A DNA stretch of 42,776 nt from JAGXQV01 sp964451375 (GTDB lineage: Bacteria; Pseudomonadota; Gammaproteobacteria; Burkholderiales; Sulfuricellaceae). The stretch's first letter is position 1; each line of letters opens with the position of its first letter. Shown piece by piece: positions 15,611 through 24,819 of the stretch. The notes below the pieces were generated by a model. The model saw only the letters and a list, made by a program, of their open reading frames with translations, did not search any database and was not told where the DNA came from. Made by a program: the position numbers and the translations under genes. Location: NCBI GenBank assembly GCA_964451375.1, contig CAYVIN010000032.1, positions 1-42,776 on the forward strand. Reading direction: 5' to 3'.

Positions 15611-17626
15611 TTATTTCGATTCGAGCGTCGTGACGCCGTCCCAGTTTTCGGGCCAGCCGGTTTCTCGGTAGTGCTGTAGACGTTCCAGAAAGGTCAGTGC
15701 AACGGGGTCTTCGGGATATTCGGCGATAACCGCTTGCCAACGCTGTTCGGCAAGTTCCCATTGGCCGGCCCGGTAGGCGTCGAGGCCGAGAGTGCTCAGG
15801 GTAACCAAACGTTCATCCAGACAGGGCGTATAAATCCCCACCCCCTGGTGTTTGCCCTTGACTCGCACCGAATCGACCTGACGCAGGCCGATTTGCCCGG
15901 CGACCGCCTGGGCTGCCGATTCCGAAAGCAGGATGCCGGTGTGGTAAACCTTGTTGACGCCTTCCAGGCGCGAGGCGAGGTTCACCGAATCGCCGATGGC
16001 GGTATAGTCGAAGCGATTGTCGCCGCCCATGTTGCCGACGATGCAGTCGCCGCGATGTACACCGATACGCATCTGGAGATCAGGCCCGCCACCTGCAAGC
16101 ACTTCGGCGCGCATCGCGGCGATTTTCTCCTGCATTTCCATGGCAGCCTTGACGGCGTGGAGCGATTGATCGGCATCGAGGATAGGCGCGCCCCAGAAGG
16201 CCATCACCGCGTCACCGATGAATTTGTCCACGGTGCCGTTGTAACGCAGCACGATTTCGGTCATCTCGGTGAGGTGGCGGTTGAGGATGGCCGCCACCGC
16301 CTCGGCGTCGAGCGCTTCGGAAATACTGGTAAAACCGGCAAGATCGGTGAACAACAAGGTCAGGTCACGACGTTCGCCGCCCAGTTTGAGGCGTTCCGGG
16401 TGAGCGATCATTTCCTCAACCACCGCCGGAGCGACGTACATTGAAAATGCCATCTTGATCTGGCGGCGCTGACGCTGCTCGAAGAAATACGCGACCCCGC
16501 CCTGGGCAAGGTAAACCAGGAAGACCGTGAGCATCGCGCCAGCGGCAGGTATCCACAATAACGCCTGGGTCAAAAGCGTGTAGCCACCGCCACCAATCGC
16601 GGCAATCATCCCTAAGCCGATCACCCCGCTCTTCACCGGCGACCAGCGGCGCATCAGATACACCGACAGCGCCGACACCACCAACCAGAGCAGCAGCGTC
16701 CAGCGCACTGCGGCTTCACGCAGTGGTTCTCCGCCAACCATGTTGGCGATCATCGTGGCGTGGATTTCCACCCCCGGCGTGAGTTCGTTGGCGAGCGAGA
16801 AAAACGGCGTCTGGAACATGTCCGACTGGGCGCTACGCACTTCGGTGGTGGCCTTGAGATTACGCCCGACCAGAACGATGTTGTCCTTGAGGAAATCCTT
16901 CCAGTGCGGCGGCAGGTATTTATCCGGCTCCAGCATCTGGTAATAGGGAATGTAGTTGAAGGTATGCGGGCCACCCAGATAACGAATGCGCATATCCGGG
17001 GAGGCCTGGAGTTGCGCCACCACGCCGGGTTGCTTGCGGTCAAAGAGGGTCAGGACTTCGCGCCAGAAAGCATCACGGTAATCCGGCACCTGCCGCTGGA
17101 CGCCATCCGGATCAAGCTGCACGGAAATGAAGCCGGTCACTGCTCCCGCATCGTTGAAGGTCTTGAACGGCTCCACCCGTTTCCACTGGCGCACTGCGGC
17201 GGTTTCTTCATAAAACATGTCCGCCGCCAGCACCACGCTGCCGTGACGTTTGATCGCTTCCGCAAAAGCGCCATCCTCGGCGGACGAGGTCGCCTCGGAA
17301 AACAACACGTCGAAGCCGACCACGGCGACCCCCGCTTCACGCAGATTGTCCACCAGCTTGCCGTGCAGGCTGCGCGGCCAGGGCCATTGCTGCTTGATTT
17401 CGGCGAAGGACGGCTCATCAATGCCGATGATGGTAATCGGCAGTTCAACCTGATTCGGCGCGGTTGCAACGATCAAGCGATCAAACAGGCGCAACTCGAC
17501 ATTGCGCCACAAACCGGTCAGGCTGATCAGCAATGCCAGCACAGCGGCTGCCATGCCCGCCCAGGGTAAACCGAAACGTTTAACCAGTGCTTGCAGCCTG
17601 GGCGGAACGGCGGGAAAGTTCATCAT
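15611..17626 (-). CDS. CHASE2-domain adenylate/guanylate cyclase
   Basis: A 671-residue membrane protein. One helix (about 23-40) leads into a periplasmic CHASE2 sensor (about 45-290). A cluster of three helices follows (about 306-385), then a class III nucleotide cyclase domain (about 415-600). The catalytic residues are present: Asp428 (LFTDLAGF) and Asp472 (GDAVMAFWG) for metal. Lys468 (DKFIGD) and an Asp in FDYTAIGD indicate ATP preference, and the Arg in ASRLEG stabilises the transition state. It is therefore probably an adenylate cyclase making cAMP. The C-terminal tail resembles a TPR. The start overlaps the stop of the FecR/TPR/barrel gene by one base, so the two are coupled. Confidence 0.92.
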   Translation of the reverse strand: MMNFPAVPPRLQALVKRFGLPWAGMAAAVLALLISLTGLWRNVELRLFDRLIVATAPNQVELPITIIGIDEPSFAEIKQQWPWPRSLHGKLVDNLREAGVAVVGFDVLFSEATSSAEDGAFAEAIKRHGSVVLAADMFYEETAAVRQWKRVEPFKTFNDAGAVTGFISVQLDPDGVQRQVPDYRDAFWREVLTLFDRKQPGVVAQLQASPDMRIRYLGGPHTFNYIPYYQMLEPDKYLPPHWKDFLKDNIVLVGRNLKATTEVRSAQSDMFQTPFFSLANELTPGVEIHATMIANMVGGEPLREAAVRWTLLLWLVVSALSVYLMRRWSPVKSGVIGLGMIAAIGGGGYTLLTQALLWIPAAGAMLTVFLVYLAQGGVAYFFEQRQRRQIKMAFSMYVAPAVVEEMIAHPERLKLGGERRDLTLLFTDLAGFTSISEALDAEAVAAILNRHLTEMTEIVLRYNGTVDKFIGDAVMAFWGAPILDADQSLHAVKAAMEMQEKIAAMRAEVLAGGGPDLQMRIGVHRGDCIVGNMGGDNRFDYTAIGDSVNLASRLEGVNKVYHTGILLSESAAQAVAGQIGLRQVDSVRVKGKHQGVGIYTPCLDERLVTLSTLGLDAYRAGQWELAEQRWQAVIAEYPEDPVALTFLERLQHYRETGWPENWDGVTTLESK

Positions 17627-20600
17627 CAGAAGCGGTACAACACCTGAGCGCCGATAACCGGCGAATGGATGGGGGCGGAACGTTTGTCGGCATGAAGATT
17701 TTCAACAATGAATTCAACCGAGGTGCGTTTGTCCGTACTTTCCCAATAGCTGCGGAACCCCAGATTCCATCCGGCATTGAGCAGTTGGGTATTGGCTTCG
17801 TCCATATAACGCTTGCCGCGATAAGTGGCCGTTGCACCAAGCTGCCAGCGCGCCACCGGCAACCAGTTCAAGCCGGCGCTGACCAGATGGCGAGCCAGCC
17901 ACGGCACCTGATTGCCCTCCAGGCCGGGGCCGGTGTTGCGGCTGTAGTTGTAGTTGTAGCGGAAGGCACCGGTAAGATTGCCGGTGAAGAGGCGATTGAC
18001 CGCAAAGCCGACAGTCCGAACATCGGCTTCGCCGAAAGACGGCGTAGCTTCCCAGAAATCAATGGCGGCAGGAGAAAGTCGGCTGCGGTTACGCAGACGC
18101 TCCAGATCTTCCAGAGTAATGTCGCCAACCAGGGTACTCGCCGCATTGGTCAGGTTGCGCACTTTCTTGCTGTCGAGAAAACCTTGGGCGAAGGTACCGC
18201 CGGCGATTTCCCATTCGTACTGGACACGAATCCGCTTGAGTTCCCCGCCCAGTCCGACCAGGCGGTCATCCACCGCAATCCCGGCAGTATCCACCGGCGC
18301 AAGGGTGCTGACGGATACCGGACGCCGCCATTTTTGCGCGGCGACACGCAATGTTTGATGAGGAACCGGGTTCCAGGCCAAGCCAAGGCGGGGATTCCAG
18401 TCGCTCACGTCACGATTGTCCGTCTGAGTGCTAAGCGCAAAATTGGAAGCGCCAATGGCAAGCAGGTCTTTGGATTCCTGCCGTTTTTCGATTTTCACAT
18501 AGGAAAGATCGGCTTGTAACAACAGGTTTTCCTCGGGTTTGTATCGGTTGGACAAATAAGCTTCCTCGGACTTGCGATTGTCGAAACCACGCAATCCCGG
18601 TTTGACCGGGGCAAAATTCAACAGCATGTCGATGGGTTTGTCCTGCCGGGCGCTTTCCAGCCCCCAAGAGACTTGCCAATTCGCTGCGGCATCGAAACTG
18701 TGACGCATCTGTACATCGTCCTGCTTTGCCGAGGTTGAGTAACGTTCAATTTTCCCATTGGCGCTAAAGCCGCCGCCAAAAATGCCATTCAGAGCATCAG
18801 CCATGCCCGGCGAAACAAAGTTTCCGCTATAGCTCGTGTCTTCCTTACCCGTTCCAGCTTTTACCCATAACACTGATGTCGGCGAAAACTTGTAGTTAAA
18901 ACCTGCATCTGCGCGACTGTTCTTTAACTTAAGCGCCGTATTTGACAAGCCCTGATCCGGGGATGTGGTCATGCCGTCGATGGTAAAGTCATTGGCGAAG
19001 ACAAACAGTCCGAGTTCATGGCTCGGTTTGGCGCCAAGCCCTATAGTGTAATTATCTCCGTCCACCCGCAGATCGTTCTGACCAGGCCGCACCCGCGCAA
19101 AATCGCCGGAAACATAGTAGGTAAACGGCATCGATGTGACGCTGTAGCCGTTGGCGGAAAGGGATACGCCGCGATCATGGATGTCCTGCTCAACCAACCG
19201 TGCGCCAACTGTCGCGTAATGTCCGGGAGCGGCAACCAACGTATTAAAGCGGTTCGACGCGCCAAACACCGTCGGATCGGCGAGGAAACCCTTGAACAAT
19301 TCCGAGTTCTTGTTGAAGGTGCCGCTGTAGCGATCCGCGAGGAACAACGGGCTGCCCGCCCAGTAAGGCGAATAGGCGTTGTAGGCGTAGGCCAGCGCCC
19401 AGTCTTCCATGCCGAATTGGGCCAGCGACGCACCGACGTTGGCATTCCCTTTCTGGTTGTTGAGCAACTGGTTGAGGGATTTCAGATAAGGCATCAATTC
19501 CGAGGCGCGCCGCGCTGACGCGATGGCGTCGCCCAATTCCATGCGATCCGACGCCACCAGGCTCATCATCATGTGCGGCAGGGGGTCTTTGGGATCCAGT
19601 TCGGCGGCGCGGCGGAACATTTCCACGGCGCGTTGATGGTTGCCCAACTGGTAATACGCCACCCCGGTATACAGCGCGCCGCGCGCATAACGCGGCTCGA
19701 TCACCCCGACCTTGAGGAAATCTTCCATAGCGGCTTCGGGATTACCGCGCTTCAGTTCGAGGATGCCCAATCCGGTGAGCGCCACGTAATCGTCGGGAGA
19801 CTGGGTGAGCGCGTCGCTGAAGGACTTCTCGGCGCTGGCGAATTCGTTGGCAAAGGATTCCAGGGTCGCGAGTTCGCCGCGATACCCCGCTCCGACCGGG
19901 TTGAGTTCAATGGCCTTGTTGAGCATTTCACGCCCCGTCTTGACGGATTCGCGCTCAGCTTCAACACGCCCCAGGCCGAACCAGCCTTCGGCGTTTTTCG
20001 GGTCGGCGGCCAGCGCCAGGCCGAATTCCGCCCGTGCTTTGCCGGCGTCGCCTTCAAAACGCGCCAGATCGCCCAGAGCGTTGCGAACTTCCGCATCGTT
20101 GGGGAATTTCGCGGCGGCGGCGGCCAACACCTTGGCGGCTTCGGGAGCGCGGTCGGATATCACCAGTGCGCGCGCCAGCAAGGCGGCGGCGCGGGGATCA
20201 CCAGTATGTTTTTCGAGTAGCGCAAGCGCTTCGGGAACCCGCCCCAGAAACAGATACATATCCGCCAGCAACACCGCTACACCACTGTCGCCGGGCTGTT
20301 TGGCGCGATATTCCAGGGCGTTCAGGGCATCGCCGTAACGCCCGCTTTCGATGGCGTCCACCTGTCCCTGCAAATCCGCCGGGATGGTCGCCAACCAGCG
20401 GCGCGGCGTGGGCCGGTAAGCCGTGACCCATTGCACCCGTTCGCGGGCGTTGGTGAGCAGCACCTTGGTGGGGGCCTTGCCTTTTTCGACATGCGCCTGC
20501 TCGTTGGGCAACACTTTGACGCTGCCCAGGTCGTTATAAAAATCCACTTCGCCGGAAAGCACCGTCAATGTCGCAGCCCCTTCCTTGTCCACCACCAACT

Positions 20601-21039
20601 CCCAATCCGTGCCGCGAATACCGGCGGTGGCGTTCGGGGTGCGGATGGTTACCGCCGGTTGCGCGCCAAGCGCAAACACCTTGCGTTTGGCCTGGCTCCA
20701 CATGCGCCCCAGGCTAAGATCAAGGGTGGTGTTGCCGCCCGGCGTGACTTCCTTGATCTGCACCATGCTGTTCTGGTTCAGGCGCAACTGGGTCTGATCG
20801 CGCAGCAACAGCGCCATCTGGCTGAGGTCGCCGGTGCGCACAAAAACCCCTTGATCCAACTGCTGTTTAAGCGCGGCGGCTTTCCAATCGTCCTTGGTGG
20901 TAGCGCGGGTTTCGCCCTTGCCGATCAGGGAAACAATTTCGGCTTCATAGGCATAAGCCGGTGCGGCGAGTACGGCAAGCGCGCCGCATAACAGGAGTGG
21001 CAAAGGCTTGCGGCTGAATTGACTGAGATTGGGGCGCAT
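17626..21039 (-). CDS. FecR-like / TPR / outer-membrane barrel fusion protein
   Basis: A 1137-residue exported protein. The signal peptide is 1-30 (cleavage after AYA). A FecR-like domain lies at about 65-170, with the typical TPNATAGIRGTDW motif. An array of TPR-like repeats spans about 225-520. From about 560 to the end the sequence becomes alternating, Tyr/Asn/Gly-rich and barrel-like, and it closes with the aromatic terminus LYRF, the signature recognised by the Bam complex. Similar FecR genes neighbour CHASE2 cyclases in other bacteria, but I do not know of a described barrel fused to them. GAGGAG lies eight bases before the ATG. It sits 15 bases after the propeller gene and overlaps the cyclase gene. 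Confidence 0.85.
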   Translation of the reverse strand: MRPNLSQFSRKPLPLLLCGALAVLAAPAYAYEAEIVSLIGKGETRATTKDDWKAAALKQQLDQGVFVRTGDLSQMALLLRDQTQLRLNQNSMVQIKEVTPGGNTTLDLSLGRMWSQAKRKVFALGAQPAVTIRTPNATAGIRGTDWELVVDKEGAATLTVLSGEVDFYNDLGSVKVLPNEQAHVEKGKAPTKVLLTNARERVQWVTAYRPTPRRWLATIPADLQGQVDAIESGRYGDALNALEYRAKQPGDSGVAVLLADMYLFLGRVPEALALLEKHTGDPRAAALLARALVISDRAPEAAKVLAAAAAKFPNDAEVRNALGDLARFEGDAGKARAEFGLALAADPKNAEGWFGLGRVEAERESVKTGREMLNKAIELNPVGAGYRGELATLESFANEFASAEKSFSDALTQSPDDYVALTGLGILELKRGNPEAAMEDFLKVGVIEPRYARGALYTGVAYYQLGNHQRAVEMFRRAAELDPKDPLPHMMMSLVASDRMELGDAIASARRASELMPYLKSLNQLLNNQKGNANVGASLAQFGMEDWALAYAYNAYSPYWAGSPLFLADRYSGTFNKNSELFKGFLADPTVFGASNRFNTLVAAPGHYATVGARLVEQDIHDRGVSLSANGYSVTSMPFTYYVSGDFARVRPGQNDLRVDGDNYTIGLGAKPSHELGLFVFANDFTIDGMTTSPDQGLSNTALKLKNSRADAGFNYKFSPTSVLWVKAGTGKEDTSYSGNFVSPGMADALNGIFGGGFSANGKIERYSTSAKQDDVQMRHSFDAAANWQVSWGLESARQDKPIDMLLNFAPVKPGLRGFDNRKSEEAYLSNRYKPEENLLLQADLSYVKIEKRQESKDLLAIGASNFALSTQTDNRDVSDWNPRLGLAWNPVPHQTLRVAAQKWRRPVSVSTLAPVDTAGIAVDDRLVGLGGELKRIRVQYEWEIAGGTFAQGFLDSKKVRNLTNAASTLVGDITLEDLERLRNRSRLSPAAIDFWEATPSFGEADVRTVGFAVNRLFTGNLTGAFRYNYNYSRNTGPGLEGNQVPWLARHLVSAGLNWLPVARWQLGATATYRGKRYMDEANTQLLNAGWNLGFRSYWESTDKRTSVEFIVENLHADKRSAPIHSPVIGAQVLYRF

Positions 21040-21054
21040 GGGGATTCTCCTCGA

Positions 21055-23721
21055 TTAGTTGACGGTCATGCCTTGGGCTTTGCCCTCGTCGTTGTAGCGC
21101 AGGTAGACCTTGGTTCCGTCCACCCACCAGGATTCGCTGCTATGCGTACTCGGCACTGCCGACAACGAATATTCCGGCTTAAGCTTGAAACTCTGCCCGA
21201 AAATCGTCATGGTGGAGGTACCGTCACCGTTGTCCACAAAGGAACCTGTGGCATCCACTGCCTTGGTCGTGGAATTTGCTACGTTACTGTCAGCAAACGC
21301 CGGATACAGGACTTGCAACGCGCCGTAGCTGTCGGTAAAGGTAATCAAACCATTGTTGTTGATCTGGAAACCCGGCGTTTGTACGGGCGTTGCACCGCCG
21401 CCGCTGGAAGCAGTGCCCGGCGCGCAGATGTACTCTGTTCCGAGCAGGGAAATCTGGAATGCCCCGCTGGAGCGCAAGCGTACTGTCGCGGCGGAGGAGA
21501 ACGCTTTCAGCGACGTATTCAGGTCATTGAAATAACCGAAGGTTCCTGCCAGAGTGATCTGAATACCCTGGCTCGCCAAGCTAAAAGAACCACTCGCGCT
21601 GCTCGCTGCACTGGCCGCTTTGAAGCCATTGCCGCCGCTACCGGTGCTGATCAATGGCGAACCATAAGGAATAAAGCGGTAGGTTTTGCCATTGACGACA
21701 TAGGTCACGACACCGCTGGCGGCATCGTAGGTGGCCTTGCCGGTGGTGACACCGAATTGGGTATTCAGTGCATTCTGGATCACGTCGAGCAGCGATGCGG
21801 CATTATTGAGACGTTGCAGGTTACCGGCAAGATTCGGCACCTTGGTATCGGGATCGACGGTTAATCCGGTGGTTAAGCTGGCCGGGTCGCCGGGCAGACT
21901 TTTATCACCGTTCAGCGAGCCGATACGCACCATTTGCAGGCTACCGGTATCACTTAATTCTGCGGTTTCACCCCCGTACACATCCACACCGCTCGCGGCA
22001 AAACCGCTGCCGCCACTGGTTCCACCACTGCCATAGGTGACTTTGCAGGTTTCCACGAATGCCGAAGTTTGCGAGCCGGTGCGACCGATGGTCATGCTGG
22101 TCTGACACCCGTTCTGGGTGGTCAGCGTAGAAACCGTTCCCGTCCCCGAACTGCCGACCGGCACAACGCCGGAACCACTGGATTGTACGTTGAAGGTGCC
22201 GCTGCTCACCTGCAGGCCGGTCTGGCTGGTGGTGATGGGTTGCACCGCAAGCTGGGAACTGCCGGTCACGTCGGTATAAGTCAGGGTTTGTGTGCCACTC
22301 TGGACTTGCACCGGGGTATTTTGGGGAAGCTGGACGACGGCATTGTTGGTTGCGGTGCCGCTGAGTTGTAACGGCGTAGTAGGCGTTCCCGTCACTTGCA
22401 GCACCCCGTTGACCAGCGAAACATTCGGATGGGTATTTTGCAACACTTGATTCACGTTGGTCACCAACACCTGTTTAAGCGTCGTAACCTTAAACGCCGC
22501 ACTTTGTTGACCGATGGTCAGGGTCGCACTGGCAGCGGTGTCAAACGACGCTGAAGACTGCAACTGCACTCTGATGCGCGCACCATTGACCACGATGCCC
22601 GGATCGGAAGTAAATGGCCTGCCATTGATCGAATACTTACCGCCGCTGATGCTGATCAGTTCAGGTTTGAACAAACCGGTAACCGAGATCACCTCGGAAA
22701 CAATTGTCGTATTGAGTGGCGCGCGGGTTATCTCGGGAATACTGAAAGGCGGCTGGGTCGGCGTTACAGTAGCGGTGTACTGAAACGTCCCGTTGGCGGT
22801 CGCGGCAATCAGGCTGTCGGGCAAGCCGCTGGGCACTGCCAAGGCTGCCACCGCACCGGAAATATTGGCGTCCGCGATGTTCTCCCAGGCGCCGCCGCCA
22901 TCTTTGCTGACATAAACTTTGCCGCTGCTGTCGCCGACAAACGCCACATTGTCCTTGGTCGGATGAATCGCGATAGCGGTTGGCGCAAAGGCGATATTCG
23001 CCACCTTGCTCCAGTTCGAGCCGCCATCGGTGGATTTATACAGGCCGGTTGCGCCGCTGGTCACACTGGCGTAAACCGTCGCCCCCTTCGCTGCCAGTAT
23101 GGCAACCTGATTGGCGGACAAACCGCTGGAACTCCAGTTTTCCCCGTCGCTGCTGCGATACACGCCGGTTTCGGTACCGACCAGAAAAGCGCTATTGGTA
23201 GCCGCGCCGGTGATAATTGGGTATTTCTGGCAGGAACCCAGAATGCAGGTGGAGGAATTATCCGGCAGGCCTGTCGTGGTGGCTTTCCAGGAAACGCCGC
23301 CATCCTTGCTGACGAACGGCCCGGCCACAATGACGTTGCCCAAACCAATCACGGTACGCAACGGGTAATTAACAACCTTGGTGAGGGGATGAACCATCCC
23401 GGTGCTGGATTTTGTCCAAGTCGCGCCGGCATCGTTGCTGTATGCAGCGCCTTGCGAGGTGCTACCCACCCAAACCTGACTATTGACGACACCCAAAGAC
23501 GTGTTGGGGCCGATTGCCGGGCCAACCACAGCCGGCCAGGTTTTCCCGGAGTCGTTGCTGACATAGATATTGGAGGCGTCAGCGCCAACCATTTTTCCCG
23601 AAGCGTCGTTAACCAGCCACGCCGGCTTGTTGGTCGAAACACTGGCCCAGTCGGCCCATGCTGAGGTGATCGGAAAAACGCTGCACAAACAGGCAAAAAT
23701 AGCCGTGTAACGGACTTTCAT
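21055..23721 (-). CDS. Secreted Asp-box (BNR/Ycf48-like) beta-propeller protein
   Basis: An 888-residue exported protein with a signal peptide of about 23 residues. Six Asp-box motifs (SxDxGxxW type) occur at about 55-62, 95-102, 138-145, 190-196, 230-237 and 272-279, which indicates a BNR/Ycf48-like propeller of about 300 residues. A beta-sandwich-like domain lies at about 330-414. The rest (about 415-888) is Ser/Thr/Gly/Val-rich and repetitive, like surface or matrix proteins. No anchor or sorting signal is seen. GAGGAG precedes the ATG by about seven bases. It is the first gene of the operon with the FecR/TPR/barrel protein and the CHASE2 cyclase. It may be the ligand-binding or exported partner; that is inference. 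Confidence 0.8.
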   Translation of the reverse strand: MKVRYTAIFACLCSVFPITSAWADWASVSTNKPAWLVNDASGKMVGADASNIYVSNDSGKTWPAVVGPAIGPNTSLGVVNSQVWVGSTSQGAAYSNDAGATWTKSSTGMVHPLTKVVNYPLRTVIGLGNVIVAGPFVSKDGGVSWKATTTGLPDNSSTCILGSCQKYPIITGAATNSAFLVGTETGVYRSSDGENWSSSGLSANQVAILAAKGATVYASVTSGATGLYKSTDGGSNWSKVANIAFAPTAIAIHPTKDNVAFVGDSSGKVYVSKDGGGAWENIADANISGAVAALAVPSGLPDSLIAATANGTFQYTATVTPTQPPFSIPEITRAPLNTTIVSEVISVTGLFKPELISISGGKYSINGRPFTSDPGIVVNGARIRVQLQSSASFDTAASATLTIGQQSAAFKVTTLKQVLVTNVNQVLQNTHPNVSLVNGVLQVTGTPTTPLQLSGTATNNAVVQLPQNTPVQVQSGTQTLTYTDVTGSSQLAVQPITTSQTGLQVSSGTFNVQSSGSGVVPVGSSGTGTVSTLTTQNGCQTSMTIGRTGSQTSAFVETCKVTYGSGGTSGGSGFAASGVDVYGGETAELSDTGSLQMVRIGSLNGDKSLPGDPASLTTGLTVDPDTKVPNLAGNLQRLNNAASLLDVIQNALNTQFGVTTGKATYDAASGVVTYVVNGKTYRFIPYGSPLISTGSGGNGFKAASAASSASGSFSLASQGIQITLAGTFGYFNDLNTSLKAFSSAATVRLRSSGAFQISLLGTEYICAPGTASSGGGATPVQTPGFQINNNGLITFTDSYGALQVLYPAFADSNVANSTTKAVDATGSFVDNGDGTSTMTIFGQSFKLKPEYSLSAVPSTHSSESWWVDGTKVYLRYNDEGKAQGMTVN

Positions 23722-23790
23722 AGTGGTCTCTCCTCGAAGAAAAGGTGATCCGCGCAGAATCGGGATGGGTTGCTAATGTTGTTTCAACTA

Positions 23791-23796
23791 ATTATA
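23791..23796 (-). promoter_or_regulatory. Candidate -10 box for the propeller/FecR/cyclase operon
   Basis: TATAAT on the minus strand, 69 bases before the ATG of the propeller gene, inside an AT-rich patch. No convincing -35 hexamer is present, so it may need an activator. The rest of 23722-23879 shows no gene. Confidence 0.35.
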
Positions 23797-23879
23797 CATA
23801 CTAATCAATTCAGCGCTTAGCACAGTGAAGGAGTTCACAAAAGCGCCCAAACATCGGGGTCACCCGGCTTTTCCAGGAT

Positions 23880-24776
23880 TCAAAACCCCATCAGTAGCAA
23901 CCATACGGGAAGACTGGCCATAGCCAGCAGGGTGGTGAGCATTACCTGAGCGGCGGCGATGTGGCCATCACCGCCCATCCGCACGGCGAGGACGTAGGAA
24001 ACGGTGGAAAGCGGCAAGGCCGCCATCAACACCGCGACATGGAAGTAGGTTTCACGGAGGGAAAACAGGGAGGCCAGCCCCCAGGCAATCGCCGGCAACA
24101 CGATCAGTTTGACGATGACGCCGTACCACAATGTTCCGCGATGGCGATTCAAGCCTTGCAGGCGCAGCCCCGCCCCCACGGCAATCAGCCCCATCGGCAG
24201 CGAGGCCTGGGAAAGCAGGCCGATGGTGGTGCGCAAGGTATCCGGCAAACTCCAGCCGGCGAGGCTGAAAAGAATCCCGCCTACGGTCGCAATGATCAGC
24301 GGATTGAAGGCGATTTCGCGCAGCCAGTCGCCCTCGCCATGTTTGGCCAAGGCCCACACCGAGGCGACGTTCGCCATCGGCACCAGAAACCCCATCAGCA
24401 AGCCAATCGCCGCCACCCCGTCCTGGCCGTGCAGCGCGCCGGCCAGGGCCAGCCCGATATAGCTGTTGAAACGAAAGGAACACTGGAAAGCCGAGGCGAA
24501 TACCGGCGCTGGATCGTGGAACAGGAATTTTCCCGCATAACCCAGCGCCATCCCCGCCAACATGAACAATACGCCGACTTCGAGCATCGGCAGGGCTGCG
24601 GCAAATTCGATATGGAAGCCGGACAGGGAATGGAACAGCAGCGCCGGAAAAAATACGTAGTAAATCAGCTTGTCGAGTTGCCCCCAGAAATCCACGTATA
24701 ACCCCATCCCCCGGCGCAACGCATATCCGAGCAGGATCATCGCAAAAATCGGGATGATGACCAGGATGACGCTCAT
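23880..24776 (-). CDS. AEC-family (auxin efflux carrier-like) permease
   Basis: A 298-residue membrane protein with about ten predicted helices in two halves. It has the AEC/PF03547 pattern, including ALLFHSLSGF near the start and ASLPMGLIAVGAGL in the second half. Bacterial members move organic acids such as malate or malonate. It lies 43 bases after the TRAP large permease gene on the same strand and is probably part of that operon. A second route for the same class of substrates is therefore plausible. The substrate is not determinable from sequence. Confidence 0.85.
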   Translation of the reverse strand: MSVILVIIPIFAMILLGYALRRGMGLYVDFWGQLDKLIYYVFFPALLFHSLSGFHIEFAAALPMLEVGVLFMLAGMALGYAGKFLFHDPAPVFASAFQCSFRFNSYIGLALAGALHGQDGVAAIGLLMGFLVPMANVASVWALAKHGEGDWLREIAFNPLIIATVGGILFSLAGWSLPDTLRTTIGLLSQASLPMGLIAVGAGLRLQGLNRHRGTLWYGVIVKLIVLPAIAWGLASLFSLRETYFHVAVLMAALPLSTVSYVLAVRMGGDGHIAAAQVMLTTLLAMASLPVWLLLMGF

Positions 24777-24819
24777 CGTGTCGGGATGACGGGAACGGAC
24801 GAATCCGTCCCCGCCTCAA

